The notes: generated from the letters alone by a model not told the origin. DNA of 64,000 nucleotides from Muribaculaceae bacterium (GCA_017405965.1 JAFQZK010000038.1:1-64000), one strand, 5' to 3'. Counted from the first letter of the stretch, positions 1 through 8,519 are shown. Numbers and translations: made by a program.

Positions 1-1
1 C

Positions 2-112
2 ATGGATGCTTTTGATGATGCAATAGCTCGCAGCCTCGAACGGACAGCCGTGGTTCGTATCACATTGACCGAACCACCCGTCGGTAAGTGCAAGCAACTG
101 ACGGAGCAGTGA
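2..112 (+). CDS. 3' end of an unidentified gene, cut by the window edge
   Basis: An open frame enters from the left edge and stops at TGA 110-112. The 36 visible residues end in VGKCKQLTEQ. I do not recognise the product. The sequence after the stop (about 115-160) matches the dispersed repeat found at 59485-59525, so the gene may abut or be interrupted by that repeat. Because only the tail is visible, it could also be a spurious open frame. Confidence 0.4.
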   Translation: MDAFDDAIARSLERTAVVRITLTEPPVGKCKQLTEQ

Positions 113-225
113 GAACCCGCTCCCACCGCTCATCGATGGCGCTGCCGACATTATCGCCGACAAATAGTGAAGTCGCTGAAACGCATCAGCGCGCTCCGGC
201 GACTTCTTGGCGAATAAGCGATAGG

Positions 226-534
226 CTAACGCTTGTCGGGGACTCCGTATTCGAGCCATTTCTCTTGTGGATAAGTCCCCTTGATTAATGCTTTCTTTTC
301 CAAATAAGCGTTTTTTACTTGTTCTAGAAGTTCATTGGTGTGCTTCACTTTGGGCGCCAGTTCCTCGCGCAGCCTTTCGACCTCGGTGTTGGCTGCCTCG
401 AGTTCTTCCATGGCCTTTTTCATGGCGGTAATTTCATCGGTGGTGACGCCGGTGCCATTACCGTTCAGGTGTTTGCGCAAACCCTCAACGAGGTTGCGGC
501 ATTTCTCAATCTGGATTTCTACAGTTTTTGACAT
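226..534 (-). CDS. Small coiled-coil protein of unknown function
   Basis: The 102-residue product starts MSKTVEIQIEKC and is rich in E, K and L with heptad-like spacing from about residue 35 to 80, so it is predicted to be mostly coiled coil and cytoplasmic. There is no signal peptide. It stands alone: the region between it and the MFS gene at 763 holds no other credible gene. I do not recognise the family. Amino-acid composition and a clean ATG support it as a real gene. Confidence 0.65.
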   Translation of the reverse strand: MSKTVEIQIEKCRNLVEGLRKHLNGNGTGVTTDEITAMKKAMEELEAANTEVERLREELAPKVKHTNELLEQVKNAYLEKKALIKGTYPQEKWLEYGVPDKR

Positions 535-762
535 GTTCTTGATGTATTAAGTGTTTATTATTGATAGAGTTGTCATGGCAAAATTAACAAAAAAAGCCTT
601 TTTAGTGAACGTTGTATACAGGCATCTTTTTTGTTTTTTTAACAACTTGTCGAGTCAGTTTATATCACTGTTTTTAATAATTTTGCGCCCGAATTGCGGA
701 AACCGCGAATCGATTTCTAACGACAAAAAAGCTTGGTAGAGCTGAAACTCCCGATAATTTCA

Positions 763-1995
763 ATGGAACAGAAAAACGTCTCTAAACGGGTGACGGCTAC
801 CATCCTTTCGATGTCGCTGCTCACCGTGATGGCAGGAGCCGCCATCGCCCCGGCACTGGGCATCATCAAGGCTCATTTCGCTTCGGCACCTGATTTGCTG
901 GTGCAATTCATCGTCAGCATGCCCGCCTTGTTGATTATCATTACCGACATCTTTTTCCTGCCCATCAGCCGTCGCTTGCGCACCCGCACTATCGCCACGA
1001 CGGGCCTGTTGCTCTATGTCGTGGCCGGAGCGGGGTGTTATTTTGTGGACAATATCTGGCTGATGTTGGCCTTGAGGGCTCTGCTGGGCGTCAGTGTGGG
1101 ACTCACCATGCCGCTGTCGACAGGTCTGCTGGCCTACTATTTCCCGCCCGAAGAGCAGGCAAGGCTCATGGGACTGTCGGCGGCCATGAACCAGATGGGC
1201 GGCGTTGTGGCAACGCTGTTGGCTGGCCTGCTGGCTACCATCGAGTGGAATTATGCCTTCCTGGTTTATCTGCTTGGCTTGATTGCCCTGGTGATGGTAT
1301 GGCTGTGGTTGCCAGATGCGCAACTGGACTCGGCCAACAAGCGCGGCGTCCCATTCAAGCCCAGCCAGCTGCTGAAGTTTCATCCGTCGGTAGTGGGCAT
1401 GTTCCTGCTGATGACGATATTCTTCATTTTCCCCACCAACTTCGCCATCATCGCCGACCGTCAGACAGGGCTCTCCACCGAAGCCATCACCCTGATCATG
1501 GTGGGGCTCGATGTTGTGGCTTTTTTCGTAGGGCTGGTCTTTGGCGGCTTGATGGGGTGTTTCCGCCAAAGCATCAAATATTTCGCTCCAACGTTTTTCC
1601 TGATGGGATATGCCGCCTATCTCGTACCGTCGGTCGCCGCAGCCATCCTCGGCTCGGCCTTTATCGGCATTGCCAATGGTGTGGGCGTGCCCTATCTGAA
1701 CACCATTGCCAGCATCAAGGGCGGTCGCAACTCGGCGACTACCGTTATGCCGCTGCTCTCCATCGCACTCTACCTGGGGCAGTTCGTCTCACCATTGCTG
1801 GTCATGCCCTTGTCGAGAGGCCTTTTTGGAACAGCCGACGTGACGGCTCCCTACAAGGTGGGTATCCTGCTGTGCCTGGTGTTCATGCTTCAGGTTTACA
1901 CCACAAGGCACTTTCAGAGCCTTCCCCCAGCCAGCAAAGCAAATGAAAGCAAAGTCTATAATTCAATCAATAACATTAAAACAAAAGCAGGATGA
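763..1995 (+). CDS. MFS-family transporter (probable exporter)
   Basis: The protein has about 410 residues and an even series of hydrophobic segments, compatible with 12 membrane helices, as in the major facilitator superfamily. Residues around FFLPISRRLRTRT resemble the loop 2-3 motif A, in diverged form. Families with this size and layout usually export drugs or sugars by proton antiport, but no substrate can be read from the sequence. I chose the ATG at 763 (MEQKNVSKR) over an upstream TTG because the hydrophilic N-terminus before helix 1 is then of normal length. The stop overlaps the next start (ATGA at 1992-1995), so the transporter and the lipoprotein esterase are probably translationally coupled. 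Confidence 0.85.
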   Translation: MEQKNVSKRVTATILSMSLLTVMAGAAIAPALGIIKAHFASAPDLLVQFIVSMPALLIIITDIFFLPISRRLRTRTIATTGLLLYVVAGAGCYFVDNIWLMLALRALLGVSVGLTMPLSTGLLAYYFPPEEQARLMGLSAAMNQMGGVVATLLAGLLATIEWNYAFLVYLLGLIALVMVWLWLPDAQLDSANKRGVPFKPSQLLKFHPSVVGMFLLMTIFFIFPTNFAIIADRQTGLSTEAITLIMVGLDVVAFFVGLVFGGLMGCFRQSIKYFAPTFFLMGYAAYLVPSVAAAILGSAFIGIANGVGVPYLNTIASIKGGRNSATTVMPLLSIALYLGQFVSPLLVMPLSRGLFGTADVTAPYKVGILLCLVFMLQVYTTRHFQSLPPASKANESKVYNSINNIKTKAG

Positions 1996-2942
1996 AGAAA
2001 GTTTTTCTGATGATGGCAGTCCTGGCTGTATTCATGGCAGCCTGTGCCCAAAAGCCCAAACAGACGGGCGACCAACGCGGCCCACGCATGGGTGGCGAAA
2101 TGATGAACTCCAAGGAAGACGATTCGGTCTTCGTGGCTCTGAAAAACGAGACACTGGGCAAGTTCAAGCAACTGACTTTCGAGGATGCCGAGACAGGCAA
2201 GACGATGGAGTATAACCTGCTGGTACCCGAAGGCTATGACGGCACGCGGAGCTATCCGCTGGTGCTTTTCATTGCCGATGCAAGCACTGTGGGCAAGGAT
2301 GTGACCACACCGCTCACTCAGGGTTATGGCGCACTGGAGTTTGCCTCCGACCGCGACCAGCGTGAGCATCCCTCGTTCGTGCTCGTGCCGCAGTACACCG
2401 AGTGGACAGTGAAAGACGACTGGAGCACGTCCGATGAAGTGGAGATGACCATCCGTCTGCTGCAGGCGGTTGTCAAGCAATACAAGGTTGACGAGAACCG
2501 CATCTATACCACGGGCCAGTCAATGGGCGGAATGATGTCGTTCCACTTCAACATCACCCATCCCGACATGTTTGCCGCATCGCTGTTCGTGAGTTGCCAG
2601 TGGGACACGAGCAAGATGAAGGATTTCGGCAACAAGAAATTCTTCTATATCGTGGCCGGTGGCGACAAGAAGGCTTCGGGGGGCATGAGCAGCCTGACAG
2701 AAGTCCTGAAACAGCAGAACGTCAGAATCGACTCCGCATCATGGAGCGCCAAACTGCCGCTTGAGGAACAGGAATGTCTGGCCGAGGAACTGATTTCGAA
2801 CGGCGGCAACATCAACTTTATCAAATTCGAGACCGGCACCGTCCTGCCCGAATCCGGGAAAGGCATGGAGCACATGGCCTCGTTTGACTACGCCTACAAA
2901 CTTGCCGCTGTCCGTGACTGGCTGTTTGAACAAAGCAAATAA
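1992..2942 (+). CDS. Lipoprotein alpha/beta hydrolase (PHB-depolymerase/feruloyl-esterase-like)
   Basis: The 316-residue protein begins with a lipoprotein signal peptide whose lipobox ends in MAAC, putting the lipidated Cys at residue 18. It should be anchored in the outer or inner membrane after secretion. The nucleophile motif GQSMGG puts the catalytic Ser at residue 177. The Asp and His of the triad lie C-terminal (the GMEHMASF region may hold the His). Related secreted esterases act on polymer or plant-polysaccharide esters, but the substrate is not shown here. It is coupled to the MFS gene by an ATGA overlap. A second, non-lipidated member of the same fold lies at 9379. Confidence 0.85.
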   Translation: MKKVFLMMAVLAVFMAACAQKPKQTGDQRGPRMGGEMMNSKEDDSVFVALKNETLGKFKQLTFEDAETGKTMEYNLLVPEGYDGTRSYPLVLFIADASTVGKDVTTPLTQGYGALEFASDRDQREHPSFVLVPQYTEWTVKDDWSTSDEVEMTIRLLQAVVKQYKVDENRIYTTGQSMGGMMSFHFNITHPDMFAASLFVSCQWDTSKMKDFGNKKFFYIVAGGDKKASGGMSSLTEVLKQQNVRIDSASWSAKLPLEEQECLAEELISNGGNINFIKFETGTVLPESGKGMEHMASFDYAYKLAAVRDWLFEQSK

Positions 2943-2990
2943 GCACTAAACGAACAGACAGCCCACTGAAAGAAGCCTACTGTCGTCTTC

Positions 2991-3551
2991 TCATGGGCTG
3001 TCTGTTTTCATGATCTTTCTGAAAAAGAACATTTCATCGTCCTCACTCCAGTTCTCATCTGTATCTTCGGGAACTGCAGGGCCGTGTTGGTATTTGTTCC
3101 AGAACTCAACGATGTGGAACCCCAGGCGGTTGACATAGAAGTGGATGTTGCGCTTCTCGAAATAGGGCGTCATCGTCTCCCAGACGCGGATTTCGGGGTG
3201 CATGGCCTCGACGGCTTTCCAAGCGGCCTGTCCCAAGCCCTTGCTATGCACCTCGGGCTTGATGAACAGGATTTCGAGTTCACCTTTGGCGTTTTGTCGG
3301 TCAATCTGGAGAATCAACCCGCCGACAACTTCACCGTCATGCACGATCCTGTAAGTCTCGGCCTGCTCTCCGTCGATGCAGCGTTCGATGGTCTTGCGTG
3401 AAATGACCTCTTCGCCTTCCTCAACGCGGTCGTCGCGCATACCGAACTCTTCCTGCGCCCCATACTTGAACGCCCGCTGATTGTCGATGATAAACTGCTC
3501 GCGGTCATCTTCCCGCAAAGGAGTTAATGTGATTTGTTGAATGATATCCAT
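2991..3551 (-). CDS. GNAT-family N-acetyltransferase
   Basis: The 186-residue protein has GNAT features: a central strand ending in LEILFIKPEVHSKGLGQAAW, where the acetyl-CoA loop (Q/RxxGxG/A, here HSKGLGQA) is visible, followed by a helix (WKAVEAMHP) and the C-terminal strands. It is cytosolic and should transfer acetyl from acetyl-CoA to an unknown small molecule or protein. It lies 42 bases downstream of a second GNAT gene on the same strand, so the two probably share a transcript. Confidence 0.85.
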   Translation of the reverse strand: MDIIQQITLTPLREDDREQFIIDNQRAFKYGAQEEFGMRDDRVEEGEEVISRKTIERCIDGEQAETYRIVHDGEVVGGLILQIDRQNAKGELEILFIKPEVHSKGLGQAAWKAVEAMHPEIRVWETMTPYFEKRNIHFYVNRLGFHIVEFWNKYQHGPAVPEDTDENWSEDDEMFFFRKIMKTDSP

Positions 3552-3593
3552 AATGCTTCGATTCCTCCTCTTTATATGATGTTCTATTTATTT

Positions 3594-4160
3594 TCACAGC
3601 ACCAGGTGCTTCATGTCATGGCCGCCCCAGTGGTTGTCGTTTACATATCTAAAACCGATTGATGTATAAAGTGCCTCACCGGCGGGATTGCCTTTATCAA
3701 CCAGTAGCCCAAGGCCAGGCAGGCCCATTTGGTCGGCGCGTTCTTTGGTGACGCCTATCAGGCGCCTTGCAATTCCCTGTCGGCGATATTCAGGCAGCAC
3801 AGCCAGCGAGTCAAGATAGAGTTCGCCGGGCTGCGTCTCATCATTCATGCCGGAATGATCCTTGCCGATGAGTTCCAGAGCCAATTCGAGGAAAGGACGG
3901 CGTAGTTCGTGAAGCCTTGAACCGTCATACGAGACCGAGATGCCGACCACCTTGTCCCCGTCCAGGGCAACCCAGGTGTTCTTGTAACTGTATTGCGAAT
4001 CCTCCCGCTCCACCAGCAGGGTCATCATTTTGTAAAAGTCATCCAGCCCATAGCCCTCGCCACAGAAACTCATGCAGCAGTCGTCCGTCATGGCCAACAT
4101 GATCATGCGGGCAATCTCCGGGGCCTGTTCCCTGCTTGCTTGTCGGATGTCAATCTTCAT
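3594..4160 (-). CDS. GNAT-family N-acetyltransferase
   Basis: The 188-residue product carries the acetyl-CoA motif in YLDSLAVLPEYRRQGIARRL (RRQGIA), followed by KERADQMGLPGLGLLVD and a typical C-terminal YTSIGFRYV strand. This is the RimI-like GNAT layout. The substrate is unknown. It is the first gene of a two-gene minus-strand unit. A candidate promoter with phased palindromes (4268-4353) lies about 110-190 bases upstream and points toward it, although the distance is long and a gene may have been lost in between. Confidence 0.88.
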   Translation of the reverse strand: MKIDIRQASREQAPEIARMIMLAMTDDCCMSFCGEGYGLDDFYKMMTLLVEREDSQYSYKNTWVALDGDKVVGISVSYDGSRLHELRRPFLELALELIGKDHSGMNDETQPGELYLDSLAVLPEYRRQGIARRLIGVTKERADQMGLPGLGLLVDKGNPAGEALYTSIGFRYVNDNHWGGHDMKHLVL

Positions 4161-4267
4161 GTCCTGTCAATTAGATTCGAAAAAGGGGCGCCTTGCCGAT
4201 TAAACAATCTCTAACCATTGATTATTTGATGATAGTGACTCAATTCCTGTGATTATCCACAATGGTT

Positions 4268-4353
4268 TACATTTTTTCGAAGGAATATTCGCCACAAAAT
4301 TACATTTTTCCTTAGGAATAAACATGCTTTTTGTACATTTTTCCTAAGGAATA
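4268..4353 (-). promoter_or_regulatory. Three phased palindromic operators overlapping a minus-strand promoter
   Basis: Three 20-base near-identical sequences begin at 4268, 4301 and 4334, spaced by exactly 33 bases (about three helical turns). The second and third have the palindromic cores TTCCTTAGGAA and TTCCTAAGGAA. The first is diverged (TTCGAAGGAA). Between copies one and two lies a minus-strand Bacteroidetes -7 box (TAATTTTG, reading 4302 to 4295). This is the arrangement of a repressor-controlled promoter. No regulator gene sits beside it. The nearest gene downstream is the GNAT gene ending at 4160. Confidence 0.6.
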
Positions 4354-4361
4354 ACCTTCCC

Positions 4362-4450
4362 ATTCGCTGTGGCCACGGGGTCCTACTCGGCTGTTTCACG
4401 CTCCGCACTTCAACCTGCCGGCTGCTGCGGTCATTGAACGCCCGGCTTTA
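4362..4450. repeat. Fragment of dispersed repeat R1
   Basis: This stretch shares CACGGGGT.CT..TCGGCTG, TTTCACGCTCCGCACTTCAA and GGCTGCTGCGGTCAT with the copies at 11356-11575 and in the 59.3-60.1 kb region. It does not code for a protein. It lies between the operator array and the ACGX promoter. Confidence 0.6.
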
Positions 4451-4562
4451 TCTGCCATCTGTACAAGAAAAAATGAAAGATTATTTCAAGAAAATCAGTT
4501 TTTAATCCTTTGATTTACGAAATTCTAACATGATTGACCGTTGCGCACATGTTTACCCGTTC

Positions 4563-4593
4563 TTGGTCAATTTGAAAATGGTTTATAACTTTG
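4563..4593 (+). promoter_or_regulatory. Promoter of the ACGX peptide operon
   Basis: TAACTTTG at 4586-4593 matches the Bacteroidetes -7 consensus. A TTG at 4563-4565 lies 20 bases upstream, as expected for the -33 element. The transcript would have a leader of about 45 bases before the ATG at 4645. Confidence 0.55.
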
Positions 4594-4644
4594 CCGTTGT
4601 AACAATATAAAAGTTAGTATTAACCATTTAACACCTAATTTTTT

Positions 4645-4857
4645 ATGAAACGTGTAGATTTGAATCTTACTCAGAGTGCCCAGGGCATCATGAAACTCCA
4701 GGCTGAGGCAGGAACTGCCTGCGGCAGCGCATGTGGAACCAACGACAAACCCGCAGAGGAGAAGCCCGCAGCTTGCGGCAGTGCCTGCGGCGCAGCCGAC
4801 AAGCCCGAGGAGAAGCCCGCAGCCTGTGGTAGCGCCTGCGGTGCAGCCGACAAATAA
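4645..4857 (+). CDS. ACGX-repeat peptide, RiPP precursor substrate of the adjacent radical SAM enzyme
   Basis: The 70-residue peptide has a leader-like first part (MKRVDLNLTQSAQGIMKLQ) and then three ACGSACG blocks separated by charged linkers (TNDKPAEEKPA, AADKPEEKPA), ending in AADK. The blocks contain six Cys, each as ACG followed by one variable residue. This matches the description of the ACGX-repeat peptide family, known as the target partner of a dedicated radical SAM/SPASM protein. The enzyme gene starts six bases after the stop. The modification is unknown; thioether or other Cys-centred crosslinks are plausible by analogy. No exporter or protease gene is visible next to it. Confidence 0.85.
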   Translation: MKRVDLNLTQSAQGIMKLQAEAGTACGSACGTNDKPAEEKPAACGSACGAADKPEEKPAACGSACGAADK

Positions 4858-4863
4858 TCAGTC

Positions 4864-5904
4864 ATGGACTACTTCGCATTTCAGTGGCACATCACCGACG
4901 AATGCGACCAGCGTTGCAAGCACTGCTACATTTTCTCCTCACCCAACCGCCCGAAGATGGCGGAGATGCCGTGGGAGAGGCTTGTGGCGGTGCTTGCAAG
5001 CGTTGAACGGATGTGTGAACGCATGAAACGGTTGCCCTACCTGTATATCACGGGTGGCGACCCCATTCTTCATAGCCGATTCTGGGATTTCCTGGAGTTG
5101 GTTCATGCGCACGACATTCCGTTTACCATCATGGGAAATCCGTTCCACCTCAACGATGAGGTGTGCCGACGTTTGAAGGCGCTCGGCTGCCGCAAGTATC
5201 AGTTGAGTATCGACGGCATGCGGGACACCCACGACAGTTTTCGCAAGCCAGGATCGTTTGACCGCACGCTTGAGGCCATCGACACGTTGCACCGTGCCGG
5301 CCTGCATTGTGCTGTCATGACAACTGTGTCGGGGACCAACATCAATGAGATTCCCGACATCATCGACCTGGTGGTGGAACGCAAGGTGGACATCTTCGCC
5401 TTCGGGAGATATTGCCCCACAAGTGCCGACAAAGCATCCCCCGACAAGGGCTGGCACATTGAGCCGAACAATTACCGCGACCTGCTTGAGCAGTGTTGGG
5501 CAAAGTATGAGCAATACAAGGACAGCGACACCACCTTCAACCTCAAGGATCACCTGTGGACACTGTTCCTCTACGAGAAAGGTCTATTCAAGATACCCGA
5601 CGGACTTGACGAGGATACGGTTTATGGCGGATGCAACTGCGCCAACTGCCACTTCACCATCACCGCCGAAGGCCGCTTGATGGCTTGCCGCCGCTTCGAG
5701 AGCTATGTCGGCACGGCAGACGAGGACCTGCACGATGTGTTCCATGGCGAGCGCATGAACGAGTATCGCCAGCATGAACGCTTCGAGAAATGCGCCGATT
5801 GCGAGTTGCTCCGATTTTGCCGTGGCTGCCCCGCCGTAGCTTACGGATACACCAAGAACTTTTACGCTCCCGACCCACAGTGTTGGAAAAAGATAGAGAG
5901 ATGA
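4864..5904 (+). CDS. Radical SAM/SPASM peptide maturase, ACGX type
   Basis: The 346-residue enzyme has the radical SAM cluster motif CDQRCKHC (Cys14, Cys18, Cys21), an YITGGDP motif near residue 61, and a C-terminal SPASM region. That region is rich in Cys: GGCNCANC, MACRRF, KCADCELLRFCRGCPA and PQCWKK, enough for auxiliary iron-sulfur clusters. The family cleaves SAM to make a 5'-deoxyadenosyl radical and modifies a ribosomal peptide. The immediate neighbour, the Cys-rich ACGX peptide, is the obvious substrate. It is in one operon with that peptide, and its stop overlaps the next ATG (5901-5904). Confidence 0.9.
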   Translation: MDYFAFQWHITDECDQRCKHCYIFSSPNRPKMAEMPWERLVAVLASVERMCERMKRLPYLYITGGDPILHSRFWDFLELVHAHDIPFTIMGNPFHLNDEVCRRLKALGCRKYQLSIDGMRDTHDSFRKPGSFDRTLEAIDTLHRAGLHCAVMTTVSGTNINEIPDIIDLVVERKVDIFAFGRYCPTSADKASPDKGWHIEPNNYRDLLEQCWAKYEQYKDSDTTFNLKDHLWTLFLYEKGLFKIPDGLDEDTVYGGCNCANCHFTITAEGRLMACRRFESYVGTADEDLHDVFHGERMNEYRQHERFEKCADCELLRFCRGCPAVAYGYTKNFYAPDPQCWKKIER

Positions 5905-6863
5905 GAGCGATTGTGATAAACGGCTGTTGCAGTGCCGACCAACTGCAAGTAAGCGACATTCCCGTTCCACAGGTCAAACCTGGATGGGTGCTTGTGAAGA
6001 TACATGCCGCCGGCATGAACCACAGTGAGGCGATATTGCGCACCATGGAGGCCGACAACGACTACATCAACACGCCCATAGTGCCTGGTATCGAGTGTGT
6101 TGGCGAGATTGCCGACGCAAGCGACAGCCGCTATACTGTGGGCGACCGTGTGATAGCCCTCATGGGCGGCATGGGGCGGTCGTTCAACGGCAGTTATGCC
6201 GAGTATGCGTTGTTGCCGACAAAAAACGTGTTCAAAGTGGACACCCGCCTTGACTGGCTGCAGCTTGCTGCAGTCCCTGAAACCTATTTCACCGCTTACG
6301 GTTCCTTGTCTGAATGTCTGCTCCTGCAAGACGGCGATGTGTTGCTTGTGCGAGGGGCCACGAGCACTGTAGGCCAAGCAGCCATACAGCTGGGCAAGGC
6401 TATGGGTGCAACAGTGATTGCCGCCGCCAGACGCGAAAGTTCGTTTGAAGGACTCATGGCAATCGGTGCCGACCATTGCGTGCTTGATGATGGGTGCATC
6501 AGCGATCAAACGCTTCCGGTTCGCCCCAACAAGCTTCTTGAATTGATCGGACCCAGGACGCTTCGCGACTCGCTGCTCACGGTTTCCCGTCCGGGATATG
6601 TCTGCGACACTGGAGTGCTGGGCAACGTGTTTACCATACCCCAGTTTGACCCGATCAAATACATACCCAATGGCGTGTTCCTGACGGGATTCTTCTCCAA
6701 TTTCCCCACTCAGACCGTTATTGACCGTCTGTTTGAACTGATTGAGCGAAACGCCATCACACCGCTTTATAAGCACGTGTTTTCCCTCAATGAGATTGTT
6801 GAGGCACACACGCTGCTTGAGAAAGGCGGAGCTGGCGGAAAAATCATCCTGAAAATCCTATAA
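5901..6863 (+). CDS. NAD(P)H quinone oxidoreductase-like zinc-less alcohol dehydrogenase (MDR family)
   Basis: The 320-residue product follows the medium-chain reductase layout: an N-terminal GroES-like domain (PGWVLVKIHAAGMNHSEAILR, PGIECVGEI, VGDRVIALMGG) and a Rossmann domain with the nucleotide loop VRGATSTVGQAAIQLGKAMG. The catalytic zinc ligands are absent, as in quinone oxidoreductases. I start it at ATG 5901 because that ATG overlaps the maturase stop and begins at the normal position (MRAIVINGCC). Upstream in-frame codons lie inside the maturase gene. It may supply or consume reducing equivalents for the ACGX pathway, or be an independent redox gene paired with the HxlR regulator that follows. 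Confidence 0.85.
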   Translation: MRAIVINGCCSADQLQVSDIPVPQVKPGWVLVKIHAAGMNHSEAILRTMEADNDYINTPIVPGIECVGEIADASDSRYTVGDRVIALMGGMGRSFNGSYAEYALLPTKNVFKVDTRLDWLQLAAVPETYFTAYGSLSECLLLQDGDVLLVRGATSTVGQAAIQLGKAMGATVIAAARRESSFEGLMAIGADHCVLDDGCISDQTLPVRPNKLLELIGPRTLRDSLLTVSRPGYVCDTGVLGNVFTIPQFDPIKYIPNGVFLTGFFSNFPTQTVIDRLFELIERNAITPLYKHVFSLNEIVEAHTLLEKGGAGGKIILKIL

Positions 6864-6867
6864 AGCC

Positions 6868-7242
6868 ATGTTCAAGAGTACAATCATCGACCCTGTTTTT
6901 CCTAATTGTCCCATACGCAACGTGTTGTCGCGCATCAGTGACCGATGGACAATTCTGATTATGCTAACCCTCGAGGGCGAGGATAAGCCCATGCGATATT
7001 CCGACCTCTTGTCAAAGATTCCTGATATTTCACAGAAGATGCTCACCGTGGCTCTTCGCAACTTTGAAGCCGACGGGCTGGTATTCCGGCAAGCTTATGC
7101 CGAGATTCCCCCTCGTGTGGAATACAGCTTGACTGAGCGGGCGAGAACCCTCTTGCCGCACATCAGTAGTTTAGTAAACTGGGCAGCGGAGAACCTTGAT
7201 GACATCCTCAAAGACCGACAGGCATTTGCCTCAAGAAAATAA
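6868..7242 (+). CDS. HxlR-family winged-helix regulator
   Basis: The 124-residue protein has the HxlR pattern: CPIRNVLSRISDRWTILIMLTL near the start, RYSDLLSKIPDISQKMLTVALR as the recognition helix region, and RVEYSLTERARTLLP for the wing and following helix. A Cys at residue 14 is at the usual position of the redox- or electrophile-sensing Cys in this family. It begins four bases after the oxidoreductase gene, so it probably autoregulates that operon in response to quinone or aldehyde stress. Confidence 0.9.
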   Translation: MFKSTIIDPVFPNCPIRNVLSRISDRWTILIMLTLEGEDKPMRYSDLLSKIPDISQKMLTVALRNFEADGLVFRQAYAEIPPRVEYSLTERARTLLPHISSLVNWAAENLDDILKDRQAFASRK

Positions 7243-7520
7243 CCGTCCATGATCTCCGATCGGTGGCGGAGTATTATATGCGCTAGGGCAGCCATGCCCT
7301 GCGCAACAACTTATATCAGGGAACCCAGCAGTTAAAGCTGCTCGACTTGCATCAGATACGCCAGGCCCGAATTTGCTGCATCTTCGAGATCAACGACCTT
7401 CAAGTGCACTTCTTAATATTTCCTCATTTGGAATACGATTATTTGGAAATAGTCGTATCTTTGCGACAATTTCAACTCAGAACCAATAATACAAATACAA
7501 CCGTCTCATTTTTTTGTTCA
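7243..7520. other. Intergenic: possible toxin-gene remnant and promoter
   Basis: A short open stretch here translates to ARICCIFEINDLQVHF. The same phrase recurs, slightly changed, at 45337-45408 (DRICCIFEVNGLKVFL then stop), so both look like C-terminal remnants of one gene family, perhaps RelE/HigB-like. TATCTTTG at 7456-7463 is a -7 box serving the membrane gene at 7521. Confidence 0.35.
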
Positions 7521-8183
7521 ATGAAATTATCTCAAGATAAGAAAACGAAATATCAGATAGTCACGTTGCTTTTGTCGCTACTGTTGGGGGTGGGAATTGC
7601 AGCTTTTAGCCCAGTGAGGGAGATATATGAGGAGATTTTTGGTTATAATAATGCGATCGGGACGATCACCCTTGCGTTAATCCTAGCGGGATTCTCATGG
7701 TTGAGTATCCATTTGGCTTTTGCCCAGTGGACAAATAGCCATTGGATGTTATTGGCGATGAAGATGGTGCTCTATTTTTGTGGTATGATAACTGTACCCT
7801 TTTTGATCCTTTTCATTATGACTTTAAATGAATACAGTCACGACCCAGGCATGGAGCTTGGTGTGATGGCGATGCCCATCTTATGGTTAATAGCGGTGCC
7901 CATGTTGGTTGTTATCCTGATCATTCCCTTCGGTTCTCTCTCTTATTGGTTGTCACGCCTGTCACCAACCAAGAGTCAGGAAAACCAGTTGATACCATGT
8001 CAGACGGAACAAAAATCCGAAAGAATGACGGAAACGAAAAAGACATTAGAGAAATGTTGTTTGACATTAGTTGTAATGTTGATCGGGGCTTTCGCAGTTG
8101 TGTTGACCTTTGATAGGTTGATTATTTTGGCATGTATCATCTTGTTTATGGGCTGGATTCTTTATTTCATTTGGAAAAAGTAG
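7521..8183 (+). CDS. Integral membrane protein of unknown function
   Basis: About 220 residues starting MKLSQDKKTKYQ. Hydrophobic segments at roughly residues 12-32, 43-63, 75-100, 110-140 and 175-220 suggest five to six membrane helices, with a hydrophilic loop (SPTKSQENQ...ETKKTLEK) before the last pair. I chose the ATG at 7521 because a -7 box lies at 7456-7463 and the upstream in-frame sequence is low-complexity remnant. I do not recognise the family. It is lower in GC than its left neighbours. Confidence 0.65.
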   Translation: MKLSQDKKTKYQIVTLLLSLLLGVGIAAFSPVREIYEEIFGYNNAIGTITLALILAGFSWLSIHLAFAQWTNSHWMLLAMKMVLYFCGMITVPFLILFIMTLNEYSHDPGMELGVMAMPILWLIAVPMLVVILIIPFGSLSYWLSRLSPTKSQENQLIPCQTEQKSERMTETKKTLEKCCLTLVVMLIGAFAVVLTFDRLIILACIILFMGWILYFIWKK

Positions 8184-8196
8184 TGATATAAGATTA

Positions 8197-8274
8197 ATCA
8201 AGGCTTTTGCCCGTGGCCTGTTCTTGTCTGATTATGACATGGGCGATGGCGGTCACGTGTACCGCACCTGCTAA
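8197..8274 (+). pseudogene. ArdA C-terminal fragment
   Basis: This stretch translates to KAFARGLFLSDYDMGDGG followed by HVYRTC and a stop. It matches the last residues of the intact ArdA at 58414-59085 (KAFARELFMSDYDMGDGG, HVFRTC) at protein and DNA level. No upstream part of the gene is present. Sequence matching the DNA downstream of intact ardA (GCGCACCCA.CGAGAAGGAG) reappears separately at 9260-9285, so the remnant appears to have been split around 8275-9255. Confidence 0.75.
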
Positions 8275-8519
8275 GCCGGGGCATTATTATTAGTATGATG
8301 CATTTAAGAGTCCGAAAAACATGCGATAGTAGAGCAAAAATCACTACCTTTGCATTCAGTTGTAACGGTAAAACGGCATTTATGGATTATAGGCCCACCA
8401 CAAACGAGATTTTCTCGAACCCAGTATTCCAAGCCTGTGCTTAATAAAGAATGTGTTGGAGGATCCTGACATCGTTATTGGTGATTTCGTAATTGTTTGT
8501 GATATAAAACTTGACTCTA
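8275..8519. other. Intergenic with promoter upstream of the CAT-like gene
   Basis: TACCTTTG at 8345-8352 matches the -7 consensus. A 20-codon open frame (8382-8444, starting MDYRPTTNEIF) follows it and could be a leader peptide or chance. No other feature is visible. Confidence 0.35.

Noticed and set aside
760-1569. Long open frame opposite the MFS gene
   Set aside because: It is the reverse shadow of a GC-rich membrane-protein gene, with His/Gln-rich low-complexity sequence and no motif.
4268-4353. Possible CRISPR array
   Set aside because: Only three short palindromic copies with 13-base spacers and no cas genes; an operator array fits better. I saw no CRISPR array anywhere in the window.
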